The position numbers and the translations under genes are program-made. Positions 32,728 through 45,560 of a stretch of DNA of 64,000 bases are shown piece after piece. The notes under the pieces are model-generated. The model saw only the letters and a program-made list of their open reading frames with translations. It was not told the DNA's origin and ran no database searches. This stretch comes from Zerene cesonia (lineage: Eukaryota; Arthropoda; Insecta; Lepidoptera; Pieridae): contig NC_052106.1 in assembly GCF_012273895.1 (NCBI RefSeq), positions 8,618,001 through 8,682,000 on the forward strand. Reading direction: 5' to 3'. How positions within the stretch are numbered: the stretch's first letter is position 1; every line of letters begins with the position of its first letter.

Positions 32728-35700
32728 TATAAAATATTTACTGACATCGGCTAGTCAATGCTTGACCAGAGCGCTGGATTATTTCCTTAAAGGATCATAT
32801 GTTATCATTAATTTGTAATAAACGTTATTTATAAAAGTTTGTAAGTGAATTTAACCTCTTTGTCACCCAGTAATTATTGTCACCCTATCCAAACTTTCCA
32901 GAAACTTTGAGAACTGAGAGGCCACTTCCTAATGAATAATAAACACACTGCGACTCAGAGAGTCTAAGTTTATTTTCCTAAGTCAATGTAAATGTGGGTC
33001 GATTGTTATCAAAACGATCTTAAGCTCATAGGTTTTATTCGTTTAAATATTTTGTCTTTAGAATAGTATAAACTTGAAAGTATGTATGTGTGGGTTTCAG
33101 CTTATAGCATTATGATTGTATGCGCTACGGGAAAGATGCAGCGTAGCAATGTCTACGCAGTAGCGTAGCGTTATCTACAATGACTACATTAATTAGTAAC
33201 AGTGTAAAACATTAAAATTTTACAACAAATGTGAAGTTTAAAGGTGATTATTCAAAACAATAATTTTTAATCGCAAATGATTGCGTCGATTAACAAATTT
33301 AAGACAACACATCATTACAAAATTGCATGGACTGGAACCCAAAATTACATATATATATATAAAACATTTTTTAATCCCACTTGCACGAAACACACGTGTT
33401 TTAACGCTCTATGATATATATATATGAATACATCATGACGGAACGAAGCGAGACAATTGTAATATGTCAAAGGGGAAGGTTTTTATTTAATGAAACTCCC
33501 TTTTATTTAATGAAGCTCAATGCATTTGTGTTAACTTGATGGGATGCGAATGTTACAAGAAGAAACAACGTGCTTTCCGCCCGCTTTATCTCAATTTGTG
33601 CTTGTAACAGGAATAACGTTTACAATCGTGAACTTTCCCTCGTTCATTTAAATCCGCAGATTCTTTTTTAATATAAGTATAAAGACATACGCCTTTTTTT
33701 CGTTAAAACATTATTAGATTATAAATTACATGTGCAAAATACTAAAAAAAAGAATTATTAAAGAAATTCAATAGTTCAGTCTGATAGGATCTCATGAAAC
33801 TTGTAGAAAAAGAGACAAGAGCTGCTGTTGCAAGAAAAAATCAGTTCATAATTTCTTAATTTACAACTAACTTCCAGCACTTCTACACTTATTTTTACAA
33901 GAACAATTAAAAAATTGTTGTATTTGATATAGTTGTACTACACGCAACTCCGCAGTTTTCCAATTTCTGTCATTTCATCGCAATATATTAATGCAAATCT
34001 CTATATCATTGGAAAGCAATACGTCAAAATCCGCTCCGATCCGCGTGCGACCGTCACACGAGCTGAATAAAAGGTTACAGCTTAAAATATTTGATTTAAC
34101 CTGCCGGTTCACGGGATTTCGTTATTATTGCAATTGTATTTTTGTAGGAGTTTGTGATTGTATCATAAACTAAATAAATCTTCTTTCTAATTCGAGTAGT
34201 TTAACGTCTTGTATAATTTCTTCAAAACTAATATTTTAAGAAGGTGAAAATTTATTCTTTTTTGGATAATATCATGTTACAGAGCCTGATATCCAGCTTT
34301 TTCTTTTCTAAAGTAATTTTTTTATAGCTGCTAAAAAACATAAAACTGTAATTTCTACGCAATACAGTTTCATATATACAAGATAATTCCTTTCATATAC
34401 AACTTAATTATTTTTGTACTATGTTTTTAACGACTATTACCATAATGCAAGCTGATGTAAACCTAGCATCCAAAAATAATAAGACCTCATTCAACCGTTC
34501 TTGAGTTATAATTGGTATATCTAACACTTTATTCTATATATCTCATATTCTATATTATCTTTAAACTATATTTATGCCTCATAAAGGCCTACAGTGATGA
34601 ATAAATGGGCGTTTACATTTTAAAGTAAATAGGTTAATTTGGCTATTTGGAGTATTTAGCTACGTGCTTAGGTTAAAAAAATGAATGAGTGAGAAAATTA
34701 TGCTATCGTATTAAGCGATTTAAATAGGATTTCATTGTAACGCTTAGAAATTTAATATAGCTCCGTGCGATGAATCCTTAATAACCCCAAAAAGCATTCA
34801 AATTTTAGCAAGTTCTAAATGCTCTTTAACCGAAATTAATTCAACGAAAGAGGTTGAATATCCTAAAAACCTTCGCCAACAAATACGGTCTCTATCATAT
34901 TATATACTGTGGTATTCGGTGCACTAAATCTCTAATATCCTTCCACATTTCTGTGACGACATATATTTGGCAGACATACATGGCTGCTTTACTATTGAAG
35001 GCTTTATACGTGTGGGTAATGCTTTCAGTATTGTAAGCGTATCAACGGATTTGTATCTACAAGATTAAGCAGGGTACTGGGAGGTCTAATTACTTGAGAT
35101 AGTACCATAAGATTGTTGGGTGGTTACAAGGATTCTATGTAGTCAAAGGCTTTGGTAATTGGGTCATGAATTAGAAGGTTTCGGAAATCCTATTATTATT
35201 ATTATTTTGTATAAGTATATTCATTGTTTATATCCATATTATATTCGTGTCTCTTCTATTGAAATGCCGGCCATGTTTATCTATACGATATTGCCATAAA
35301 TGTTCTATAGAATTGGATCGTGTTTATAACATTAGTTATAAAAATTTGGTTTTCTACACTTGATTAAAATTATATAACCGTGAAAATAATACCTTTATTG
35401 TTTTTTTTTTCTAACAGAAGACATAATTTAGAAAAGAAGAAAGTTTCAAAGTTAGGGATATTACAATGTAAATTGATGATATAAACGATTTCTGTAATTA
35501 GAAAATACTGTATTTCAGATGGTGTTGAAGTAAGCACAACTCTACACTACAAAACATGTAAATAAAGCTCCACATCATAAACACAAAAAGCATCATAACG
35601 TATTAAATGAACTGTTATATTTCTAATGCTGTTGTACAGTAATAATTTATTTAATAACAAAAGCAATTGTTCAAATTAGTAGCTAAGTCTCGTGACAAGA

Positions 35701-35839
35701 CTCCCAATTTAGTGTTTAGAGTTAACATTAGCTGAGCGAGTAATCAGACGGGTTTGGGTGGGATTTACGACTCATTCGAATTACCATTACTATATGAAAA
35801 GTGTTTTTCTTATTTATTTATATAAAATATCTATCACTA
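32728..35839. other. Long unassigned AT-rich stretch
   Basis: No gene. GCGTAGC-type short repeats at 33120-33180 and a GC-richer patch at 34025-34065 are noted without assignment. Short frames (33991, 34854) show no domain. Confidence 0.4.
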
Positions 35840-36113
<274 letters not shown>

Positions 36114-36870
36114 AACACACCTGGCGCATATACACATAGCTGTAAGAGTTATACAATTATATAATTTTGTTTTGTGCGAAGTAGATAGGACAGTCGTAAT
36201 ACTGTCCAATCGTAGAGTTTTATCAAAATCTACATAATCGACTACAGTTTTTCTCCATATCAGATCGTATAAATACATCATAATTAAATTGATTACAGAT
36301 ATTTTAAAACTTAAATGCCATATAGTAATAATACAACGAACAAAATCAACACAATGAAGTTGTCCATAATTTAAACTGTATAATCTATAGATAATCTTAT
36401 ATCAAAACGCAATTCAATGAAATACGACACTAAATAAATCCTTATTCTTTGTTTGATTTTCCTACGAATTTAACGCTAAGCCAAGGAATATTCTAAAATA
36501 ACAAGAGAAGCGAACTCTTCGACAAATTCGAGATCAGATCTCGCGGATTAGAGCCTTCGTACGAAGGTGCGATTGTCTTGTAGCAACTTTATCTGATGCC
36601 TTTGTATTTAGGTGTTTATAGGAGACTCCGTTGCCATGGTAACGGCTTATTTGACAATTAACTCCCGGTTTTCAAAAGATGCTTTTTTATTTTGTAGCCG
36701 CAGGGTAGTTGTATGACTTATTGATATCTATATCATTTCTTTTACAAATAAAAAAATCTCAGAAGAGCAGAGGCTTGTTAAAGCATCTTTGTGTTTAAAA
36801 TATTGCGTTTTATATGCTATATTTATCATACGATTATAACATTATTTGAAATGTTTTTAGCTGTAGATTA
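36114..36870. other. Unassigned stretch with palindromic motifs
   Basis: Bases 36525-36660 are GC-richer and hold CCTTCGTACGAAGG (a perfect 14 bp palindrome) and an RFX-like X-box. No coding exon recognised. Confidence 0.4.
36630..36643. promoter_or_regulatory. X-box (RFX site) match
   Basis: GTTGCCATGGTAAC fits the RFX X-box (two GTTRCC half sites with AT between). RFX factors drive ciliary genes in animals; in insects these act in sensory neurons. No gene start is visible nearby, so function is a guess. Confidence 0.3.
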
Positions 36871-37086
36871 TCTACTATATAAAAATAAGTCGGGTTTTCC
36901 TTCCTGACGCTATAACTCCAAAACGCACGAACCGATTTCCACGGTTTTGCATTCGTTGGAAAGGTCTCGGCCTCCATAAGGTTTATAGCAAAGAAAATTC
37001 AGGGAAAATTTCAACAGAAAAACGGGAAATTCATTTTTCACATACAGCCATCTGGTAGCGAAACGAAGTTCGCCAAGTTTGCTAGT
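36871..37086 (+). mobile_element. Helitron variant with CTAGT end
   Basis: ATAACTCCAAAACGCACGAA, CGTTGGAAAGGTCTCGG and AGCGAAACGAAGTTCGCC lead to GCTAGT at 37081-37086. Left end CTACTATATAAAAATAAGTC. Confidence 0.65.
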
Positions 37087-39461
37087 TACTTATATTTATG
37101 TTTTGTTTTACAAGAGAGGTTCCGATAATTTTATCATCTATAGATAAACACTTCCATCGTTAATACTTTAGCTGGAATTATTTGCTTTATCCTTACATAA
37201 AATTATGTACATGTTTATGCAGTAAAACACATCGACAAATGTTTGACGATAACAATGCGTTAAATTTATAAAAAATACGATATATAACACATAATACATT
37301 CCAGAAATATGTATATATTAAACCCATCTCAACATCACGTAAGGTATCTAAGGATAATCATATATATTGTTTTATAAATTATGTATAGACCCTTCGCAAA
37401 AACCGACCACTTTTTGCGAAAAAGCCTTTGGAACTTTGTTCCATGTTGGTATTTGAGGAAACAAAGAGTTGTTGTGAATTTTTTCCGCTTTCTATACCTT
37501 TTGTGTTTTACGCTTTAACAAAGGTGGGTAGTTTTAACCAATTCACTGGTGGTATTTTATTTACCGTTTTTTTTGGCTAGATAATAATGTTTTGCGAAAA
37601 AAAATATATTGAAGGGGATGTGAATGTCTAATGAATATTTTAAACGAAAAAGAAATAATAATATAAATATACAAAAAACGGCACACGGTCATAGCCTAAA
37701 CCGGTTTAAGCTATGACTCTTTCCAAATAATGAACTGATATAGCAACATATACTGCATTAAAGCAAATAGAAATATTTACAGCAATAAGACAACTTTGGC
37801 CTCCCATATTCCCTTTTGCTTTCCATTATCTTATCGATAGCCCAATTTTGTAAGTATACTTATAAATTTAATTCTAATCCAACAAAAACGTAGTTTTGGT
37901 CTTAATCCAATCTGTAAGAGAGATAAAACACGAGGATTTAATATATAAACATACTAGTTGCACGCCCCGGTTCCACTCGGATGGTTATTAATCGTTATTA
38001 TAATTATATAAATTATCCTATCTTTTAAGTTGGATCAACTGCACATGGTGTGAAAATTTGATTAAAATCATTTGAGTAGGAATCCATCGCGGCGAAACAA
38101 AATGACAGGTAATATTCACATATTAAGATGATAATGTAAAATCCACTACAAACAGTAACAACAATCATACATATAAGACATTTTAACAAAACATTACGCG
38201 ACGATATCCTATTCCCAGTTCGTATCAAGTCGCATATAACTTATCGCAGACATTCGAGTATTTTGAGACTTCATAAGATGGACGAGCTGATTTCAGTGGG
38301 ATTGCTGGCGTCGATTCCAGGATAGGGTCATCAATCTAGTCTGGGTCTAGCTTAGCTGTTGATAGACTAAGGTTGTGCGCCACCTGAAAATGTCTTGCGC
38401 TCAGTGCGACAATGTAACTATGCAGATATTTTGTCTATCTGCGTTGTTAAAGTGAGAAATACATTTACAGCGATCGGAGTGTATTGATTGTTCTTGTTTC
38501 TCTTTCATTTTTCGGTATACTAATAAATGATATTCAAATTTGATATTGAAATTCTTCCTACTACCAGCGACGTATAATAATAGAGAAAATGTTAAAAGTA
38601 TGAGTAGTTGTCCTCTTAGATGAAAAAGGATTGGATTTTTTGACATACAAATAAAATTTCTTCTTATTTTTAATTGCAATTACCTACCGAAGTAAAACGT
38701 ACGATAATAGACAAAAATGTTAAAGGTAAGGGTAGTTTATATCTTAGATAGAAAAGGATATGTAACTTAGAAAATAGCTATTAACATAGACACTATTATC
38801 CAACAATACTGTTTGTTCAATTAAAGAATTTTTATTTACCTCTAATAAAGTATATATAATGTCCCTGTGCGCGACTTAACGTATAAAAATCTTATATACA
38901 TTACGTAAATTCTGCTTTATAAAGCAAACACATCAATTTATATATCATAGACAAACATGGGCGGTAATCTCTAAAACATTATTATTGAAACATTTAAATA
39001 ATTTATACACAATTAATTTTAATTAATTATATGTCGCTTCACTGACAAACAATAAAATTATTAATACGGTCACTATAAACTAAAGTCGTAAGAAGAATAA
39101 CATGTACAAACCATAATCCAAATTGGATTATAGCTCTTATATTAACCACTATCACTAGCCATAATTAGTAGCTCTCGATTTGATATCCAATCCATAAAGC
39201 ATTAGTGTCAATCAGCTGCAGATTCCCGGTCAAGTCCACAAAGCCATCGTAACGAGTTCCCTCACAAAAGATTCGATTTCTTCATTATCCCGGACTCCGG
39301 TCCCATTGTACCTTATCGGTTGGACCCTAGTGTATAGCCCGGGTATTTGTGGATACCTCGGATTTCCTTGGTAAGCGCTTCATTTAAATACACTTTTTGA
39401 TTTGCCAATTTAGAAAGGTCTTACTTGCGGATAGACCGAATGTTGGATTGATATTTAAATA
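37087..39461. other. Long unassigned stretch
   Basis: Holds a Helitron 3' stub at 37953-37990 (ACTAGTTGCACGCCCCGGTT, reverse) and a diverged direct repeat at 38570-38632 and 38697-38760 (CGTAtaATAATAGA...AAAAGGA). No gene; frames at 38025-38228 and 38401-38679 (minus) are unassigned. Confidence 0.45.
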
Positions 39462-39603
39462 TAATTTTTTGTTTTATAGCATTGAAATGCTTTTCAAATG
39501 AGAAATTTTGAAAGCATTGAAAAAAATTGATCACGAGGAGGGATTCGAACCCGTGTTTTGTGCCAAACCATAGCAACGCCTAGCCTCTCGGCCACCCGTG
39601 ATC
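39462..39603 (-). mobile_element. tRNA-derived SINE with intact head
   Basis: On the minus strand a tRNA-like head begins ATCACGGGTGGCCGAGAGGC (A box) and carries GGTTCGAATCC (B box); the first seven bases pair with CTCGTGAT at the head's end. The tail TTTCAATGCTTTCAAAATTT... runs to an A-rich end near 39462 and contains GCATTTCAATGC. The same tail occurs in the copy at 58205-58329, which is why I call a SINE rather than a tRNA gene. The anticodon loop is only five bases. Confidence 0.75.
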
Positions 39604-39759
39604 CCGCCACACTAATCGAATTTCTTCTACACTTTGGGTTTTATGTGCCTAACGGCACCTCACACCATCTATTGAAATTATTAAGAACCATCACAACCAA
39701 AACGATACGAAACATTATTTCAATGATTACAATATTGTATGGATGGAACGCGGCCTTTG

Positions 39760-40759
39760 NNNNNNNNNNNNNNNNNNNNNNNNNNNNNNNNNNNNNNNNN
39801 NNNNNNNNNNNNNNNNNNNNNNNNNNNNNNNNNNNNNNNNNNNNNNNNNNNNNNNNNNNNNNNNNNNNNNNNNNNNNNNNNNNNNNNNNNNNNNNNNNNN
39901 NNNNNNNNNNNNNNNNNNNNNNNNNNNNNNNNNNNNNNNNNNNNNNNNNNNNNNNNNNNNNNNNNNNNNNNNNNNNNNNNNNNNNNNNNNNNNNNNNNNN
40001 NNNNNNNNNNNNNNNNNNNNNNNNNNNNNNNNNNNNNNNNNNNNNNNNNNNNNNNNNNNNNNNNNNNNNNNNNNNNNNNNNNNNNNNNNNNNNNNNNNNN
40101 NNNNNNNNNNNNNNNNNNNNNNNNNNNNNNNNNNNNNNNNNNNNNNNNNNNNNNNNNNNNNNNNNNNNNNNNNNNNNNNNNNNNNNNNNNNNNNNNNNNN
40201 NNNNNNNNNNNNNNNNNNNNNNNNNNNNNNNNNNNNNNNNNNNNNNNNNNNNNNNNNNNNNNNNNNNNNNNNNNNNNNNNNNNNNNNNNNNNNNNNNNNN
40301 NNNNNNNNNNNNNNNNNNNNNNNNNNNNNNNNNNNNNNNNNNNNNNNNNNNNNNNNNNNNNNNNNNNNNNNNNNNNNNNNNNNNNNNNNNNNNNNNNNNN
40401 NNNNNNNNNNNNNNNNNNNNNNNNNNNNNNNNNNNNNNNNNNNNNNNNNNNNNNNNNNNNNNNNNNNNNNNNNNNNNNNNNNNNNNNNNNNNNNNNNNNN
40501 NNNNNNNNNNNNNNNNNNNNNNNNNNNNNNNNNNNNNNNNNNNNNNNNNNNNNNNNNNNNNNNNNNNNNNNNNNNNNNNNNNNNNNNNNNNNNNNNNNNN
40601 NNNNNNNNNNNNNNNNNNNNNNNNNNNNNNNNNNNNNNNNNNNNNNNNNNNNNNNNNNNNNNNNNNNNNNNNNNNNNNNNNNNNNNNNNNNNNNNNNNNN
40701 NNNNNNNNNNNNNNNNNNNNNNNNNNNNNNNNNNNNNNNNNNNNNNNNNNNNNNNNNNN
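39760..40759. other. Assembly gap of 1000 N
   Basis: Placeholder gap that cuts through a non-LTR retrotransposon fragment at its right edge. Bases 39604-39759 are unassigned. Confidence 0.98.
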
Positions 40760-40854
40760 GGCAAATATGTTAAGTAATGATATACCTCTATAATTTGTTA
40801 CTTCTTTTTTAGAGCCTTTTTTGTGTATGGGTATAATCAAAGCTTCTTTCCAGT

Positions 40855-40858
<4 letters not shown>
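40760..40858 (-). pseudogene. Non-LTR reverse transcriptase fragment
   Basis: The minus strand encodes about 33 residues including WKEALIIPIHKKGSKKE and NYRGISLLN, the first conserved blocks of a non-LTR (LINE) reverse transcriptase. It runs into the gap, so the catalytic core is not visible. Its 5' side is cut by a (TA)n tract at 40859-40886 where RT homology ends abruptly. The clade cannot be fixed from this piece. Confidence 0.75.

Positions 40859-40886
<28 letters not shown>
40859..40886. repeat. (TA)n microsatellite
   Basis: About 14 TA units directly bordering the reverse transcriptase fragment. Confidence 0.9.
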
Positions 40887-40888
<2 letters not shown>

Positions 40889-41202
40889 TTCGAAATATAA
40901 TGATGTATGTAATGTACTGTAAGTGTATTTTAATATCATTACAACAAGAGGTAAATGCGCTTTTGTCTACTTCCTTACAGATGTAGGTCTTTATAATTTT
41001 TTTTGTAATTTGTCCTTTATCACGATTGAAACACTCATTATTTGTGCAAACGTTATTTTTTACTTGCATAAAATCACATACGCTACAAAAGCACTAGCTA
41101 TAAAACATGATAGAGAGATTCAGACAATAGTTCTAGCTCGTTTTCTCCTTGATAACACTAATCCAGGCAACGACGGGCGATCAGATTGTGTGCACTGGAT
41201 CG

Positions 41203-41242
41203 CACCGGATTATACCGGTTGCGCCGACCGGTCCTAACCGGC
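41203..41242. promoter_or_regulatory. Cluster of CCGG(T) sites
   Basis: ACCGGAT, TACCGGTT, GACCGGTC and TAACCGGC lie within 40 bp. They resemble the Grainyhead/CP2 motif AACCGGTT. Inference only. Confidence 0.25.
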
Positions 41243-42829
41243 TAATACCAGGCTACGAGCTATGCCAGTAATACTGGAGTTTTTACGTTTAATTAAATAG
41301 TTTACTGACGTTCCAGCCGTTCCAGTAAGTTCGAGTATAAAGGCATAAATTAATAATTAAAGACTACACTTAAAGTTTTGTCATTATCTTTATTATTTGT
41401 TGTTAAATTTAACAAATGATAAGTGTATTTTGTACGCTCTGACTATGACAAATCTTTAAATTTAGGATTTTTGCTAAGGTAAAATATTACTATAGACCTT
41501 ACCGTGCCATTGGATCGAATCGCTTTCACTGTGATGTTTCCCAATTACATCATATGTACCAATTATTTTAAGGGACAACAACTATAACGATACATATATA
41601 CGCATAATTGGATACCTACCTTTAGATTCAAAGGTTTATGATGAAAGTTCTGATCGATATTCAAAGTCAAATTACACAAAACTCTTTGACTGATAATTGA
41701 ATAAATTCTTTACTTCTTTACATGAAGATAACAACAGAATCACAAATGGTTTATATCCTTACGGTTCATAGTAAAATTACAATCATTATATTATATTTGA
41801 ATATTTCCCATGAAATCTTGTTTCTCGGGAAAGATTGCGTAGAAATTTATTCACTCGTTATTTAGTTTGCTTGAATAGTTTTTATTGAGAACAGAGAATT
41901 TACTATTGCAAATTGTTTTTCATTTGTGTATTTTACAAGCAATAACAAAGTAATATGGAAGCATAGAAATTAATTTAATTGACATTAAATATGTTTATCT
42001 TTTATTCCTTAACTTCATTACGAATCAGACAAGTTAATATACAAAAGAAATGAAATGACGAAAGTGAAATTGAATTTCAGAAATCCAATTATCAAACTCT
42101 CGATTCCCTTTGATGATAAACGGAATACAGAAAAAGTCTACCCTTTTCGTTGAAGTTAAGGTCACTTAATAGAAATTAAATAAAAAGTGCTAGAATAAGG
42201 GACGTATAATTTTGGTTGGTTGCTGGGGATTGGGGATCTGACCTCAAATTGAAATTTGTTTTAATTTAGTTCTTATCTATTATTTACCGACAAAAAAATG
42301 TTATACATTTAACTGTATTTATTCTGTTTTACTTTCGATTACTCTATTTTCAAACTTAGAATACAATGAAATGAATGAATATAAAAATAATTTTTGAATG
42401 TTCGAAGTTCCGATTAGAATAAGGGATGTTTCTTTGAACATCACTTACTTCTATAATATATATAATAACATTCGCTTTATATTTAGATATTATATTAAAC
42501 TAGCCTTTATCCGCGACTTCCTCTACGAGGGGAAAAACAGACTACTCACAGAGTAGAGTGAGAGGTAGAGTGGTAATTATGTTCATATTAAATTCTTCAT
42601 AATCGAGGTCTGGCCGTTAAAATGTTATTTCAAACAATATTTCAACCTTAATTTAATAGGTTTATGATGAAAAGTTTTTTATAAAAAATATTTACAACCA
42701 TCCTGTACAAGCATAATATGAATTATCTACTTACTTTTAATATTATCATTGGTAAATCTAATACTAGCTGTATCGCAGTAAATAAAACGTAGGTATTATT
42801 TAGTATATGGTGTCATTTCATTATTCACT
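41243..42829. other. Unassigned AT-rich stretch
   Basis: Only a Helitron 3' stub near 42497-42535 (ACTAGCCTTTATCCGCGACT, reverse) is recognisable. No gene. Confidence 0.45.
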
Positions 42830-43018
42830 ACATAGTATAAAACAAAGTTGCTCTCTCTCTGTCCCTAGGTCCCTATTTATGTTTAAATCTTTAAAATTAC
42901 GCAACGGATTTTGATAGGGTTTTTTTAATAGATAGACTGATTCAAGAGGAAAGTTTATATGTGTAATAAGATCACTTAAAATACTACGAATTTAACGCGT
43001 GCGGCAAGCAAAAGTTAG
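42830..43018 (+). repeat. Helitron-type repeat
   Basis: GTCCCTATTTATGTTTAAAT, ACGCAACGGATTTTGATAGG and GATTCAAGAGGAAAGTTTAT are typical inner blocks. The end GCGGCAAGCAAAAGTTAGT is a mutated CTAGT terminus. Confidence 0.55.
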
Positions 43019-43540
43019 TTTAAATAATAAACACAAGAAATTACATTCAGTCTCTAAATGTCTTTTATTAGGAGATTTCTCAACCATATTTCTATTTAAA
43101 AAGCCTTGTTTATAAGTTTTTTCTCAGCTTGTGTCACACAAACAGTACTGCATCTAAGTTCTAATAAACGGTTCCAACGCTTAAACCAATAATATAGCGG
43201 TAACGAAAGGGAAAGGGAGCAGGGGAGGCCGTAATAAATCGCGGCGATCCTTTGCAAACAGTGTTTTTGAGAAGTATTAATAGCTGTCCCACGCCCACGC
43301 TGATACCATCACTGTTCTTATTCTTTTGATGGATTATATCTAGAAAATATTTGCTACAATGTATTTTACAATTGTCATTGCTTAGAAATCGTGGGTTTTT
43401 GATATTTTATATGATATTATTTACACGTGTATTTATGTCGCAGTTTGGTGTATTCACCATACACGGTAGATATGTTGTAAACAATGTTATATTATGAGCT
43501 ATACTTAATCTGTATTAATCCATTAGTATTAATACCTAAG
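43019..43540. other. Unassigned stretch
   Basis: A GC-richer patch at 43195-43310 (GGGAAAGGGAGCAGGGGAGG) is unexplained. No gene. Confidence 0.4.
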
Positions 43541-43616
43541 ATTGGGTCTCAATTCTCATAGGGAGTCTGTGTCCCTGCATTGGGAAGAGTGGGCTGATGA
43601 TGATAATGATACGTAG
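43541..43616 (+). repeat. RTE-like LINE 3' end
   Basis: GTGTCCCTGCATTGGGAAGA then GGGCTGATGATGATAATGAT. The GTCCCTGCA-TGGGA block with terminal GATGAT repeats is a usual LINE 3' terminus in lepidopteran DNA. Family assignment is from general experience. Confidence 0.45.
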
Positions 43617-43740
43617 TATTTTCTTGCGTTTGATTTTATGCGAGTATTATATATTTAGAAACGATCTTAAACGCGATTTATTTCTTATATTATTTACCCA
43701 ACGTATCGAACACTTTACAGCGAGCGCGGTCACGGGGAGA
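43617..43740 (+). repeat. Copy of the 880-999 repeat core
   Basis: Shares TTTTCTTG-GTTTG, GCGAGTATTAT, CTTAAACGCGATTTATT and CGAACACTTTACAGCGAGCG with 847-975, but continues GGGGAGACTG instead of the inverted end. Confidence 0.6.
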
Positions 43741-44310
43741 CTGAGATGTTATATTTCTTGAAGGTCATACAAAAATTGTTGTTTGTGATCTACCTCCACC
43801 TGTTTCTCCGCAGTTGGCATGTGGAGTATTTTTCCGGATGTTGGCAGTATTGGCTGATAGCACTATCAGATACTGATACGCTTAAAAAATCCATATCCTT
43901 GGTTCGGATAGTTCTAATCTAATAGAGGTATAATAATGCAAGATTCTGAATAATTATCTATTCCATTACTTCTCATATTCTCAAATCTTTATCACTGCCA
44001 GTGCTTAAAAGTATTTAAAAATGTCAAATGACGATACAGACTGATTGATTGAAGTCAAAACCATTGGAAGCGTTTGTGTTTTGTTTTTCCCAGACCATTA
44101 GAGGGAAGAGGGCCCGCGGGAGTCTCGTGGCATTAATTGTACCGACTTCGACGAGAGAGGATTTGAGAATCAATTTGTTGCTTTATTGTTAGGGATAGGT
44201 GCAGAAAATTGTAGTGTTAGTTATTACAGACGGAGAATTTGTTTCTATTTAACACAAAACGATAATAATTAATTGATAGTTACATACAGCTGATGGTAAT
44301 ATTATATTTT
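43741..44310. other. Unassigned stretch
   Basis: Nothing recognised. Confidence 0.4.
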
Positions 44311-44490
44311 ACTAGCTGCACCCGGCAAACGCTGTTCTGCCTTACTCTTATCGTTTAGTGGTATGAAAAATAGATGTTAGCCGATTCTCAGACCTACCCA
44401 ATATGCTTACCAAATTTCGGAGGAATCGGTCAAGCCGTTTCGGAGGAGTATAGAGACTAACATTGTGACACGAGAATTTTATATATAAGA
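44311..44490 (-). mobile_element. Helitron, same subfamily as 1021-1205
   Basis: ACTAGCTGCACCCGGCAAAC at the left. TGTTAGCCGATTCTCAGACC, CCAATATGCTTACCAAATTT and CAAGCCGTTTCGGAGGAGTA then match the reverse complement of the element at 1021-1205. Confidence 0.7.
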
Positions 44491-45394
44491 TGATGATGAT
44501 GATGTCACTAATTATGATACAATTTTAATGATAAGTGGCATCAGTCGACTCCCATTTAATGGTGAAATTCAGGAATATTGTCTACTTTGGAGACACGGTA
44601 TCATTTCAAGAGACTTTTTTCACATTAAGAAAGTTTGTCTTTTACGTAACAAGCACCCTTTTAAAGAGAAAGCTAAAAAAACGAACAGTTTTATAAATAA
44701 CTTTCTTGTTACCAAATTACGAGGTTTATCACTCTAAAAGCAAAAAGAGCCAAGGGTGTCTTTACAAACTCTGTTACCCCGAAAAGCTTTTCATTGTAAA
44801 TGATTAGCAATAAATCACCCGGTTAATAAATGTATCGACATAATTCCTTATAACCCGTGAATCACAATAAATCATTTTGCATTTGAATTTAAATAATTAT
44901 GTAAAAATAATTATACAAAAAATGAACAAATTTGAAAGTTAAACACTACACGATAAACTCTAATGGTATTGCATGGATATTGGAATGAATTATATTTTTT
45001 AAATATAATGCTGAATAAAAATTACCAATTTTAATACTTAAGTGGAAACAATCCTTTCAGGCCCTCGCTCACTAGATTTTATCACTCTGCTACATAGAAT
45101 TATATAACTACTTAAACAAAACCACTTAATTAAACACTAAAAGGACAAGTATACACAGCGCGAATATCATGTAAACAAGGTAATTCGATAAACAGAGGGT
45201 CGAGGCCTGAGTGGATCCTCCTAACGTTACCATAAGGATTTAGGTGCTTGGGGTCTTATGGAGTAAATTGTTTTACTTGACGTACTTTGAAACCTATCCT
45301 TTTAATATTTGGCAGACAATTGGCTCTTCTAAGAAACAAATTGTCGTTATTTATTACAATAAAATTTTGAAATAAATTGCGAATGAAGATATCC
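44491..45394. other. Unassigned AT-rich stretch
   Basis: The frame at 44528-44737 (plus, 69 codons) has no domain I recognise. Confidence 0.4.
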
Positions 45395-45560
45395 TACTAA
45401 TATTACATACGTGAAGGTTTGTAAATATGGATACATGTATGTATGTTTGTTACTCTTTCACACAAAAACAACTGAATCGATTGCAATGAAATTTGGTACG
45501 TAGATAGCTGGACAACAGACTTACAGACTTACGCGGTTGAAACCGCGGGGAGCAGCTAGT
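45395..45560 (+). mobile_element. Helitron with CTAGT end
   Basis: ACTAATATTACATACGTGAA at the left, GTTACTCTTTCACACAAAAA and GCAATGAAATTTGGTACGTA inside, and AAACCGCGGGGAGCAGCTAGT in outline at the right. Confidence 0.7.

Noticed and set aside
39530..39603. Functional tRNA gene
   Set aside because: A and B boxes and an acceptor stem exist, but the anticodon loop is five bases and the downstream tail is shared with another copy, so it is a SINE head.
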